The translations under genes were made by a program, and so were the position numbers. Positions 28,701-33,655 of a DNA stretch of 64,000 nucleotides are shown here, piece after piece. Every line of letters begins with the position of its first letter. Within the stretch, counting starts at the first letter, position 1. The stretch is from Emcibacter sp. SYSU 3D8 (GTDB lineage Bacteria; Pseudomonadota; Alphaproteobacteria; SMXS01). The DNA is taken from positions 1,157,001 to 1,221,000 of the forward strand of contig NZ_JBBYXK010000001.1 of assembly GCF_039655875.1 (NCBI RefSeq), given 5' to 3'. Below the pieces are notes generated by a model, which was given only the letters and a program-made list of their open reading frames with translations, had not been told where the DNA came from and did not search any database.

Positions 28701-28789
28701 ACGACACGCAGAAGCGGCTGAGCGCTCAGCGCGACTGCACGGCGCGATACGGAATTCAGCAGCGTGTTCTTTTCGTTGGAGAGATTCAT
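16739..28789 (-). CDS. Giant autotransporter adhesin-like protein (4016 residues)
   Basis: A single 12-kb gene for a type V secreted surface protein. Residues 1-55 form an extended signal peptide (basic n-region with SRRAV, hydrophobic core GVALTAFANFS, cleavage near SALA-A). The mature protein opens with a Cys pair (CTDG ... TVTCG). Residues about 60 to 2850 are a repetitive passenger of coils of about 20-25 residues with DG-[IV] and N-x-[VIL] ladders, predicting a right-handed parallel beta-helix. The last quarter carries acidic inserts and standard passenger motifs such as GTLTVFGNVTMDG. The final 280 or so residues are a beta-barrel ending in aromatic GGARFHF. Very acidic overall, with few Lys or Cys. 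The ATG at 28789 has AGGGAG 9 bases upstream; a start at 28888 would spoil the signal peptide. Adhesion or biofilm formation is family inference. Confidence 0.92.
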   Translation of the reverse strand: MNLSNEKNTLLNSVSRRAVALSAQPLLRVVTRGAMLGVALTAFANFSMGSNSALAACTDGTGGDSVAGANNDTVTCGVGAGATADGYDTDGYDGVDIVVVADGVAIGTTGDGIDIDGSDGTVVVILNTEFSGTNAGQVQGFWGDGIDIDGNNNEVFNGGGTSIGGGSITSVNGNGISIDGFGNEITNVNNGNGGATTPGLIAGGGGSGDDGIIVEGGTVGSPNVINNGSTGSGTAYIISGGTTGAVTGDDGIDASGYLTVNNSDKGAIIGGDRGIQHHGPTGATLTVDNDGSITGYTDDGIVIQSSDTTLNYTGSGTVTGGSKSVSDGAGIDISPGVNDANVNVTFSETGGIIQGTSHGIEVGETGKDGDNNTIVIKGTGTVQGIGQGSSDGIHVFDSSDGTDITIDEGATIQGKDDGIDLGSNSTLLVDGASTVQGDTDGVGGGDGIQGNDNNNVHVTGASKVIGDPGILMNDNNIITIDGGSDVTGDPEDGINVDDDNTILIGGAGGAGTVYGNGANSDGISLTDAIGGGTGSTNDNSVTIGDGGTVDAQRDGIVVGNVDVDNDDNSVLIQDGGNVIAGRDGIVVNGQDDGADDNTVTINDGGEVNAGGDGVRLLGDSIVTNVFDALAGGGPILIGDADGTGNDLVNEGIIRAGGTGVLVSNTNSDVDNSGGEIYAGEDGVRFTTLHTDEADGDGGGFGESGYQSDADSLIVAGRDGIHYDNYNDDAFSDQSAHVSSTGGDVNGLGYVDAKLLNVIPLFSGDYPEVVENEGTIEAQRHGIRVNDNFDVTNGEDGVIVAGGLPGEGASGGDGIHADANNRIDNFGTIATGLDADGDSHGIEIDGESNTVINAGLIDTRGDTFIDRIDNTTHEAGVDENQDNGAGGDGIHANSDGLTLNGLTKLDYDQQQIRNYGTIIAADDGIDAQSGLGIPGGEQIIYNGEGGEIHADDDGIVAENYNDIWNRNIIHADEDGVGGGDGINVGHSNLVTNDGEITSDGGNGIVMGGQKGPFSFGNEVYNNGEIVAGEDGIQVNGEQNYIENTGDIKGGVNGVALNDEENDFASYSGTIEGGSGAGIYSNEDNDIELSGTTTVTSTAGLGGDGIFLEDDNSLEIDDGVTVNGDNNGIVLDGDDNDVDYEGDGVNGVAELSGTTGDALQINGDSNTFDSSDDLDLQGGDDGIHISGNTNSVDIDGNVGGEDDGIYLDGATGNVITVGGDVTGDTDNNDSGDGIDIAGGGSNNVTVTGAISGDPGVLITNSSNNVVSGATISGTDGGVVIGNGNNNSVSATAGNIEGNTDIDGDGVGVDIGGNSNVVTASGSINGSGGVSIIGGANIVTAAGGTIDGSVGTGTGSGVSISGNGNQVGAATGIVGDDGGVLISGNSNNVDAGDGVIEGNADFGVNDTGTAVSIVGNSNNVIAGGSFTGEDGVVISGNSNSVSTGDGIFGADNDFGGFGSGVTVDGNNNSVTAVNSITGTNDGVNLDGTNNTVTADGIIGEQGDGVEIDGSGNSVDGGSIGGGLDGVNVDGDNNEVDATTISGGESGVAIAGDGNDIDASGAITGNGDEGVDIDGNSNNVAASGVQGNWDGVDINGNTNTLTIGAGGIDGDQGDGVDITGSGNVITSGGTVSGDDDGVVIDGDTNKVSVSGDITGLNGDGVDITGNTNLVTATGAITGDPGVIIAGNSNSVSSASISATNDAVNITGNSNSVDTGAIDSANEDGVDITGNTNTVTATTIEGGLEGVVIAGSGNIVTASSTITGQGDEGVAIDSGSNNTVSGTDISGFNDGVEIQGGGSNNTVNASGTITGQNDDGVVINGGSNNSVTAGGTISGPGTGALILNTSNATVTSGGSINGGNTADNDGVQIVGSTGATVSAVGGIDGHDGVVISGGGENDVTAGGLINGNGGDGVLIISDDNSVTGGSVAGAVNGATIVGDDNELTTTTGGIAGSGGYGLGIAGDNNDVDAETDIGGTTFGVAINGGSNTVSSASITGGSDDGVDIDGNQNTVTTGAISTTGGDGVDLNGDQNSVTADTISSTNGNGIRINGDQNEVDVTTSIDAGLNGVWFDSGTDNNVDVRDVEITAGADGILVDEDGNTFQHNAGTSIIAGDDGIEFEYGGLVNAYESLVWLGTINADDDGIVADSGFFTIINNGTINADVDDNNDGNGISVTDDNTVENNGTITGWNGIVGGDKNDVTNDGTITAENDGIQVEDDNTVINNGTINAGDDGIDVGDNNYVENNGFLSIHADDNGIEAGDDNVIVNNGLIEADADKNSDGAGIFADSKNTITNSAGADIDAFDGIDVADFNTVTNEAGADIDAVNVGIYADYTNTVTNAGNIDAGNVGIQATDYNVIDNSGTIDATNGGGIGVYLVDDWNDLTNSNHIQGQQDGVVALQDYNTITNESGSEIIGITDDGIQLGSSGSAYGNFVSNAGSVKGGQTGIEISGSANYVDNTNSIVGTNEDGVHVLTGSSNTIDNEGLIEGGDDGVDFESGSNDLYNYNSVYGQSDGVEMSGGNQYVYNSGTIEGEFDNGIRSTGDDDLIYNWGSILGNDDGVSFNGEDNTLNNYSTVRGYNDDGVDINGEDNTVYNNGSITGEDEGIEIDGDRNSVQNDNEGSIIGLEGDGIDINSGTNNSIANEGLIQGYWEGIDNYYGNLTVDNYGGSIVGQNRDGIRSNLDGSSYWTSINNYSGYYGEDGYQTGSIVGADDGIEVGGAELDVYNGEGSNITGTKGDGIYTTASYNEIINYGTISGANTGITDGTNYSGEDDTYIFNGATGVIVGSEAGYLYEDGSYYYGNTVQIDNVGRIEATGPGVLPTPEEEAEETAVNLDLINGEDADPVAAIDTSNGGPGLDVFIYNWGLIEGANEFSAAVVDDPETEEDETAPSVQLTNRFAILGGEGNEYIANFAGGTINGDIATQAGDDVLAMEIGSTLNGDADLGQTIETTEVLGFVPDDPATKDVDESKGGTAVGFVSTKDVDVGVDAVILFGEGYQAHAGDITEAEVLYVNDRITEDDLYYGNVSVAVQPVLENQPFPNGTWSLNGNVTIDGVNRWTSGDIDTDGDGVTDDEVGYIDGTLGTVVDNGRLNIGATEPVTFLAPGDRVTQDADGKVIDDTKGDGVEDFEFVDVGGKDVKTSLQYDNVKLDVMSTAVLTSPVVDVLSGGTLGGHGTIVTNPGANGGNGGVNLTGAVQGDKTTYVGVNEDNILEQYTPGEARGALIVGVSTGDLVTQDLDTGEITDATKGDGTPDFKFVPAEDEEDDPTKVDLLYTIDSADKLYPDIALPVGFIEETGPSAFDFTTDSPRYATLAPGDEITRIGTLTVFGNVTMDGRETAMTQFKVAVADDPETEQDESEGGTAFTLQNSREVVTNWGSQFQADLKDSGEGDQLLVKKTGVTTAFTGSTFDIVGPGPVDLVTQDDEGTITDDEAGDGVNDFDVEIDGEDIIKTDIIVAGEGGPDGVPDGVAYTQSTVLDGNASIDGRLDIRLDGEFVDLVDNSQSPLIDDPSGPTGCGDDPDGADSCPQIPNPLYNIPDGIADVDADGIAKHNADFSKDTKVWDVIVAEGGVTGKFETLGFDGGPNDGAVVVRYDDPDTAENEEVRVQLLKAYLQYLPDRVRIISIPDFGPKGTTINQIATGEYIDSLTQYGLNEDLLHCIIASVGLDGDIPAALDALHPEWYNAFNEVGFSIARGAEQQAYIRTIEAQGFSGGQSNRVVMNVGDDSVVGSSASDKRASFWLAGSWGNADVDDGSNEGWLEYKYQTLTGYAGFDYLINPNLLIGILGGFSNSDVDSRNGTKEGDVDSWQVGGYASYFTESWFLNIGGGIGDMNIESIRNIAFGSGTGMQVSQVATADYDGDITYFYGKGGYSFDLGDSGWKLSPELALSYVKVKQDAFSETGVGNFGPILLNVDQQSVESLRGTAQLRLSKTFMSGNGGGWMPYVRAGVANEFEDDLRPITSGFQGAPGTDFTVFGQVPRQTTVIFGAGVTGKVSESFSLYLDYSGELGGSFSEHVISGGARFHF
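18003..20185 (-). repeat. Acidic insert modules in the autotransporter C-terminal passenger
   Basis: Two short module types recur within the coding sequence. Type A (VTQD-x2-G-x-I-x-D-x3-GDG-x2-DF) occurs at about 19416-19495, 19041-19120 and 18482-18563. Type B (DDP-[EA]-T-[EK]-x-DE) occurs at about 20144-20185, 19891-19945 and 18726-18779, with a weaker copy at 18003-18038. Two type-B copies continue as DES-x-GGTA. Positions are approximate. Confidence 0.65.
20300..28640 (-). repeat. Degenerate tandem repeats encoding the beta-helix passenger
   Basis: More than a hundred degenerate units of roughly 60-75 bases encode the pattern DG-[VI]-x-I-x-G-x2-N-x-V. Units in the middle (about 22600-25400) are the most regular, with GNSN, GNNN and GDNN turns; the parts nearer the signal peptide and near 20500-22500 are richer in Tyr, Glu and longer spacers. 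The asparagine ladders are typical of parallel beta-helix stacks. Confidence 0.8.
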
Positions 28790-29208
28790 CGATCTCGACT
28801 CCCTATTAAGCGGAAACAGCAGCAAAAGCGCCCTGAGCGGGCGCCGCGGATTGGAAAATCCCGGCCGGAAGGCCATGGCGCGTGACACAACACGACGCCC
28901 AAAGTTGAAACTTTCGGTGACAGATCAAGCAGATCGGCTCCTCATTACCCCTCCCGGAGGCCGTCCTAGCAGCGGAACGGATCCCTTACCCCACGGCGCC
29001 GAAGGCTTACGGGCCTTTCGGTCGACGATATTAATACGCTGCAGTAATGTCGCTTTGCAAGCCCTCGAAGGCTGGAATGCCAAAAATGTTATGAACTTAG
29101 CGGCGAATTTCCGGGGGTTAGCCCAAGATTTCGCCATAGTTTCGGGTATGAACGGTAACATGGTCCCGCGCAAGTGTGGCCATTATGCAACAGGGCGGGA
29201 GATTCGAC
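28790..29208. promoter_or_regulatory. Divergent intergenic region between autotransporter and crotonase genes
   Basis: A 419-base gap without a credible gene. It must hold the promoters of both divergent genes. A small hairpin, GCGCCC (28828-28833) with GGGCGC (28839-28844), lies in the presumed 5' leader of the autotransporter, and its ribosome-binding site AGGGAG is at about 28799-28804. An AT-richer stretch at 29020-29170 is the likeliest promoter zone; no clear -35/-10 pair was assigned. Confidence 0.45.
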
Positions 29209-30036
29209 ATGGTCAAAAAACAGTCGGAAAGTGGAAAACCGGCGGAATCCGGGCATGGAGACGACAATAATGCGCTTGGCCGCATCGTTACTGCAGCGCA
29301 TGGGGATGTCCTGCTGGTCGGCATCGACCGTCCCCGCAAGCTCAACGGCTTCACCAACAAGATGCTCGACGAGCTGTCGCGGGCCTATGCGGACTATGAG
29401 GCCGGCCCCTGGCGCTGCGCGGTCCTGCACAGCACGGGCAAGCATTTCACCGCCGGTCTGGACCTGCCGAATATCGACCGCGGCCGGCCGCTGTTCGACC
29501 GCTCGCTGCTCGATCCGGTCGGGTTGTATCCGCCGCTGCGGACCAAGCCGGTGATCGCGGCGGTGCGCGGCATTACCTTTACCATCGGATTCGAACTGGC
29601 CCTGGCGGCCGATTTCATCATCTGCGGCTCGGACGCGCGAATCGCACAGCTTGAGGTGAAGCGCGGTCTGATGCCCACATGTGGTGGCACACCGCGGATG
29701 ATCGAGCGTGCCGGCTGGGGCAATGCCATGCGCTACCTGCTGACCGGCGACGAGATGAACGCGGCAACCGCGCTGCGCCTTGGCTTCGTCCAGGAAGTGG
29801 TCGATCCCGAGGCGGTGCTGCACCGCGCGCTGGTGCTGGCCCGCCGTATCGCGGAACAGGCGCCGCTTGCCGTCCAGGCGGTCATCGCCAACGGCCGCAA
29901 GGCGCATGTCGAGGGTTTCGACGCCGCTACCGCCGAGCTCGGCACCGCGAGCGGCCGGCTGCGGGACAGCGACGACGTCAAGGAAGGGGTGGCCTCGTTC
30001 GTGGAGCGGCGCAAGGCGCGGTTTACAGGACGCTAA
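29209..30036 (+). CDS. Enoyl-CoA hydratase/isomerase family protein (crotonase fold)
   Basis: A 275-residue crotonase-fold protein. The CoA-binding and oxyanion-hole segments are HSTGKHFTAGLDL and VRGITFTIGFELALAADFI, and the region holding the catalytic Glu is AQLEVKRGLMPTCGGTPRM. It should hydrate or isomerise an enoyl-CoA; the substrate is unknown. The ATG at 29209 has GGGAG 7 bases upstream and is preferred over ATGs at 29176 and 29185. It stands alone between the autotransporter (divergent) and the methyltransferase (convergent). Confidence 0.88.
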   Translation: MVKKQSESGKPAESGHGDDNNALGRIVTAAHGDVLLVGIDRPRKLNGFTNKMLDELSRAYADYEAGPWRCAVLHSTGKHFTAGLDLPNIDRGRPLFDRSLLDPVGLYPPLRTKPVIAAVRGITFTIGFELALAADFIICGSDARIAQLEVKRGLMPTCGGTPRMIERAGWGNAMRYLLTGDEMNAATALRLGFVQEVVDPEAVLHRALVLARRIAEQAPLAVQAVIANGRKAHVEGFDAATAELGTASGRLRDSDDVKEGVASFVERRKARFTGR

Positions 30037-30173
30037 ACCTGCCTCAATCGGGCCCCAATGCGCCGTGGCGGCCGTGCCACAGATCGCCGGCTGGCCGCGG
30101 CCTCAATGAAATGACGGATTTGTTACTTGGCCGGCTTTCCGGCGCGAACGCGCCGGGCAGCGCACAGGTCGGA

Positions 30174-30222
30174 AAAAGCCCCGTCTCGCAGCCGGCCGAG
30201 CGCCGGGCCGCGAGACGGGGCC
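30174..30222 (-). terminator. Terminator after the PKMT-like methyltransferase gene
   Basis: A 12-bp GC-rich stem, GCCCCGTCTCGC (30178-30189) with GCGAGACGGGGC (30210-30221). On the minus strand it is followed by TTTTTCC. It lies 20 bases after the methyltransferase stop. Confidence 0.85.
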
Positions 30223-30241
30223 ATGTCACGGGCGCCAGCCC

Positions 30242-31774
30242 TCAGGCGACGCCGAGCGCCTGATAGATCGGCAGGGTCCGCTCCAGCTGGGCCGTGGCCT
30301 CGCGCACGAATTCGGCCTTGTTCTCCGCCGGGTCGCTGATCGCGACGCCGTCGCGCGCCATGCGCTTGCCCTGGGCGTTGAATTGCTCGAAGGCGAAGTC
30401 GACGCATGCCTCGTTGGTCTTGAGGCCCTTCTGGCGGCCCAGCAGTACAAGCTGGCCGATGTTGTTGACATGCATGCCGCCGCCGGTGACCGGGCTGACC
30501 AGATAGTTCACCTGCCGGCCCGATGGCGCCATGGACAGGATCTTGTTGTTGAGCGCCTCGGTCTTGGGCCGCACCGCCTCGACTGTCTCGGGCGGATGGG
30601 CCGGAGACGCGTCGCCCTTGCCGATCAGCACGAGAGCGGCCTGCACGACCTGGTTGAAGGTCTTGCCGTCCGGCTTCAGGGCCGCCTCGATCTCGCCCAG
30701 CGTCTTGGGCTGGCCATCGGCCATGATATCGAGCACCGGCTTGTAGACGTCCTCGTTCAGCGTCGCCGCGCCGCGGAAGCCGCTGGCCTCGAGCTTGATG
30801 CCCTCGCGCGGCACGTTGAGTACCAGCCGCTCGTCGCGCAGCATGTCGAGTTGCTGCATGGACGACAGGCCGCGGCCGCCGCGCACCCAGTAGTCGCGGC
30901 GGAACTGCTGGTTGACCATGAAGTCGCGCGCCGTCTCGCGGAAGGTCGCGTCGGGAATGTTACGCAGCATGGTCTGCTGCTCGTCCGTCAGGTTGAGCGC
31001 GTCGATGTGTTCCCGGTAGGTCGCGGTGCAGGCGAAATTCAGCTTGGCCGACGACAGCATCTTCGAGATTTCCGAGAAGTACATCGGCACCCAGCACTCG
31101 TTCAGGTATTCGTGCGCCAGGTAGGAGCGGTCGTTGCTGCGGATGCCCTTGAGGCGCGCCGCCGCGTTCGGGTTGGCCTTGCCGTAGAGCGTGTTGGTGT
31201 TCATCAATGAGTCGGCGAAATCCAGCGCCGCGTCGACCCGGCTCTGGACACCCAGTCCGGCGGCCGACATGGTCGCCGCATGCTGGGTCAGCAGGTGGCG
31301 GATCGGCGCCACCGTGTTCCAGCCCGGATAGGTGTTGTAGCTGATGTAGCAGATGCCGCCGACCTTCAGCTTGCGGCGCAGGAAATCGACGATGTGCTGC
31401 ATGTTGGATTCAGAGATCCAGCTCCAGATGCCATGCAGGCCGATGAAGTCGAAATCGGGCAGGTCGGACCGGTTGCAGAAGTCGGCGAACGCCTCGTCAT
31501 ACAGCTTGGCGCCGGTGCCCGCGGCGGCCATGTCCTGGGCGAAGGCCGCATGGGACGGGTTGAAGTCGGTGCCGTGCCACTCGGCGGTGCCGGCGGCGGC
31601 GTGCATGTTGGCGCTGATGCCGTGGCCGAAACCCAGCTCGCAGGCGGCGCCGATCGCTGGCGGCGCGTAGCCTGTCTTCAGCAGCGGCAGCCGCGCCCTC
31701 AGCGGATTCAGCTCGCTGTAATATCCGTAGGTGTAGCCGATTTCGACCAGATAGCCTTCAGCCCAATCAGACAT
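30242..31774 (-). CDS. Methyltransferase with regulatory domain, protein-lysine methyltransferase (PKMT)-like
   Basis: A 510-residue enzyme with an N-terminal SAM-binding Rossmann domain: motif I ACELGFGHG at residues 44-52, HGTDFNPSHAAFA as the acidic loop, FDFIGLHGIWSWI, and VGGICYISYNTYPGWN. Next comes the region known as the predicted methyltransferase regulatory domain (about residues 225-320, including ATFRETARDFMVNQQFRRDYW) and a C-terminal winged-helix-like portion (ILVSPVTGGGM region). This architecture is that of the rickettsial lysine methyltransferases that methylate the autotransporter OmpB. GAGGGGG sits 7 bases before the ATG. The neighbouring giant autotransporter is a tempting target, but no direct evidence shows it. 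Confidence 0.8.
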   Translation of the reverse strand: MSDWAEGYLVEIGYTYGYYSELNPLRARLPLLKTGYAPPAIGAACELGFGHGISANMHAAAGTAEWHGTDFNPSHAAFAQDMAAAGTGAKLYDEAFADFCNRSDLPDFDFIGLHGIWSWISESNMQHIVDFLRRKLKVGGICYISYNTYPGWNTVAPIRHLLTQHAATMSAAGLGVQSRVDAALDFADSLMNTNTLYGKANPNAAARLKGIRSNDRSYLAHEYLNECWVPMYFSEISKMLSSAKLNFACTATYREHIDALNLTDEQQTMLRNIPDATFRETARDFMVNQQFRRDYWVRGGRGLSSMQQLDMLRDERLVLNVPREGIKLEASGFRGAATLNEDVYKPVLDIMADGQPKTLGEIEAALKPDGKTFNQVVQAALVLIGKGDASPAHPPETVEAVRPKTEALNNKILSMAPSGRQVNYLVSPVTGGGMHVNNIGQLVLLGRQKGLKTNEACVDFAFEQFNAQGKRMARDGVAISDPAENKAEFVREATAQLERTLPIYQALGVA

Positions 31775-32025
31775 GGGATTCCCCCTCTTGTTCCACTCGA
31801 TCGCCGGGATTTGCCCACTCTGAGACCGATTGCCGCGCTCACGCGCGGCGTCAATGCCCGAGGCAATGGCGCAGCGCCCCTATTGGAAGGTTCCGCGCCG
31901 GAATATCAAGGGTTGTGTTGAGGGGAGGCCCGATATTTCTGCGTCATGTAGCCGCCCGGCACCGGCCCGGAGCCCCGTTCCACCGGCGCGCCGCGGCACT
32001 GCGCCGGCGTAACGAGGCAGGCGCG

Positions 32026-33549
32026 CTATGCGCTTCGGCGCCCCGCTGCCGCGGCGGCGGCCTCGCCGAGTATCTTCTCGCGCAGCTTCGCCCGGTCGAT
32101 CTTGCCGCCGGACGTGCGCGGAAACGCCTTGACGAACAGATAGCCGCCCGGGGCCTGCCCCGCGCCCAGCTTGTCGATGCAGTGGCTGTGGAACACCTGC
32201 GGGTCAGGCTTTCCGCTTGGCTGGATCACCGCGATGATGTCGGACGCGCCGGCACGGGTGACCCCGATCACCGCGACCTCGCGCACACCCGGATGCGACA
32301 TCAGCGCCAGTTCGACCGTCGTCGGCATGACATCCACGCCGTGCCGCCGCACCACTTCCGAAACCCTGCCGCGCAGATAGACATAGCCGTCACCGTCGAT
32401 GGCAGCCAGGTCCCCGGGATAGCACCAGCCGTCCCGGAAGCCCTCGAAGCGGCCTTGCGGCGCCTCGCTGATCACCTCCGGCGAGACGCCGGAGCCGCGG
32501 CACCTCAGATGGCCTGTCACGCCGGGCGCCACGGGCTTGTCCTCGGCATCGACGATCTCGACCTCGACTCCCGCGAACAACCGGCCGACGCTGTCGGCAT
32601 GATCGAGCATGTCTTCCGGGCGCAGCACGCTGATCAGACCGCAGCTGGTGCCGCCATAGGCTTCCGCGAAATTCGGCGTGACCCGGCTGAGCATGCCGCG
32701 CTTGGTCCGCGCCGCCAGCGGCGAGCCCAGGGACAGGATGGCCCGCGCTTTGGGAAACAGGACACCCTCTTCCTGGGCGCAGGAAAGCAGGTCCTCGCAC
32801 ATGGCCGAGGTCAGGATCAGCACGGCGTCGTTCTGCGCCTGGATCGCGCGCACCAGGTCCATGAGCCTTACGAATTCGGGCAGCACCGTAACCCGGCCAC
32901 CATTTCCCAGCCGGTTCATCAGGGTATAGAGAAAACCGCCGAAGCTCATGCTCGAGGTCAACAGAAAGTTGCCGGTCCCGTCATTCGAGAACACGCCGAC
33001 CGCGCCGAGCGCCTCCAGGTAATCTTCCATGCGGCGAAGTTGCTGCGCGTGGCCGAGGGGATAGCCCTTCGGCTGGCCTGTGCTGCCCGATGACAGGGCA
33101 ATGTCGAACGGTTCGAAGTCGTCGGGATGCTTGTGGTCGCCCTTGAACGCAGACAGCCCTTCACGCCAGTCCAGCCCCACATTCACGCTTCGGAGTCCGC
33201 CCAGCGACCGGGCCGGCGGTTCGACGAACAGCGTCCGGATCCCCAGCGTCTCGATCATTGCGTCGAACTTCCGGCCGGATTCGCTGGTGCTGAACTCGAC
33301 CTTGGCCGCGCCGACGCGCATCAGCGCCAGCGACAGGATGATGTGGTCGATACTGTTGGTCATGCGCACGCCGACCGGATCGCCCGGCGCGATTCCCAGA
33401 CTGTCCAGCCAGACGCTGGCGCGTCCCACCAGATCGGCCAGTTGCTTCCAGGTCAGCTTCCCGTAATCGTCGGCAAGCGCGATCGCCCGGGGCATGCGGA
33501 CGGCGTGGTTGAAGATCGTGTCGGTGAAGTTGTTGAATGTGTCGGGCAC
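32026..33549 (-). CDS. AMP-dependent acyl-CoA synthetase/ligase (paralogue 1)
   Basis: A 507-residue ANL-superfamily ligase. The ATP loop is SSGSTGQPKGYP, the A5 region is EAYGGTSCGL, A7 is CYPGDLAAIDGDGYVYLRGR, and the C-terminal catalytic Lys sits in RTSGGKIDRAKL. It should activate a carboxylic acid as the acyl-AMP and then the CoA thioester. The true start is the GTG at 33549 with AGGA upstream; the open frame continues to 33918, but that extension is low-complexity basic sequence overlapping the neighbouring gene. Its paralogue lies directly upstream on the same strand, so the two arose by tandem duplication and diverged. Confidence 0.88.
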   Translation of the reverse strand: MPDTFNNFTDTIFNHAVRMPRAIALADDYGKLTWKQLADLVGRASVWLDSLGIAPGDPVGVRMTNSIDHIILSLALMRVGAAKVEFSTSESGRKFDAMIETLGIRTLFVEPPARSLGGLRSVNVGLDWREGLSAFKGDHKHPDDFEPFDIALSSGSTGQPKGYPLGHAQQLRRMEDYLEALGAVGVFSNDGTGNFLLTSSMSFGGFLYTLMNRLGNGGRVTVLPEFVRLMDLVRAIQAQNDAVLILTSAMCEDLLSCAQEEGVLFPKARAILSLGSPLAARTKRGMLSRVTPNFAEAYGGTSCGLISVLRPEDMLDHADSVGRLFAGVEVEIVDAEDKPVAPGVTGHLRCRGSGVSPEVISEAPQGRFEGFRDGWCYPGDLAAIDGDGYVYLRGRVSEVVRRHGVDVMPTTVELALMSHPGVREVAVIGVTRAGASDIIAVIQPSGKPDPQVFHSHCIDKLGAGQAPGGYLFVKAFPRTSGGKIDRAKLREKILGEAAAAAAGRRSA

Positions 33550-33655
33550 GGCGGACTTCCTGTAGCGGCATATATGGCGGCCTGCGGCGCGGCGCGAGTG
33601 CCGGACCCTGGCCTGTTTCGCCCTGTCGCGGCATGCCGCCGCGAGGCAGTGACGT

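Noticed and set aside
16745-28885. Three very long plus-strand open frames (16745-21382, 21395-26575 and 26582-28885) opposite the autotransporter gene
   Set aside because: They mirror the repeat structure of the minus-strand gene and arise because its Asp/Asn/Gly/Ile codons rarely give stop codons on the opposite strand. Their translations are repetitive Val/Asp/Ala strings with no fold, signal peptide or ribosome-binding site.
28790-28888. Upstream in-frame extension of the autotransporter start (ATG at 28888)
   Set aside because: It adds an N-terminal stretch that disrupts the signal peptide, while the ATG at 28789 has a clear ribosome-binding site and gives a standard extended signal.
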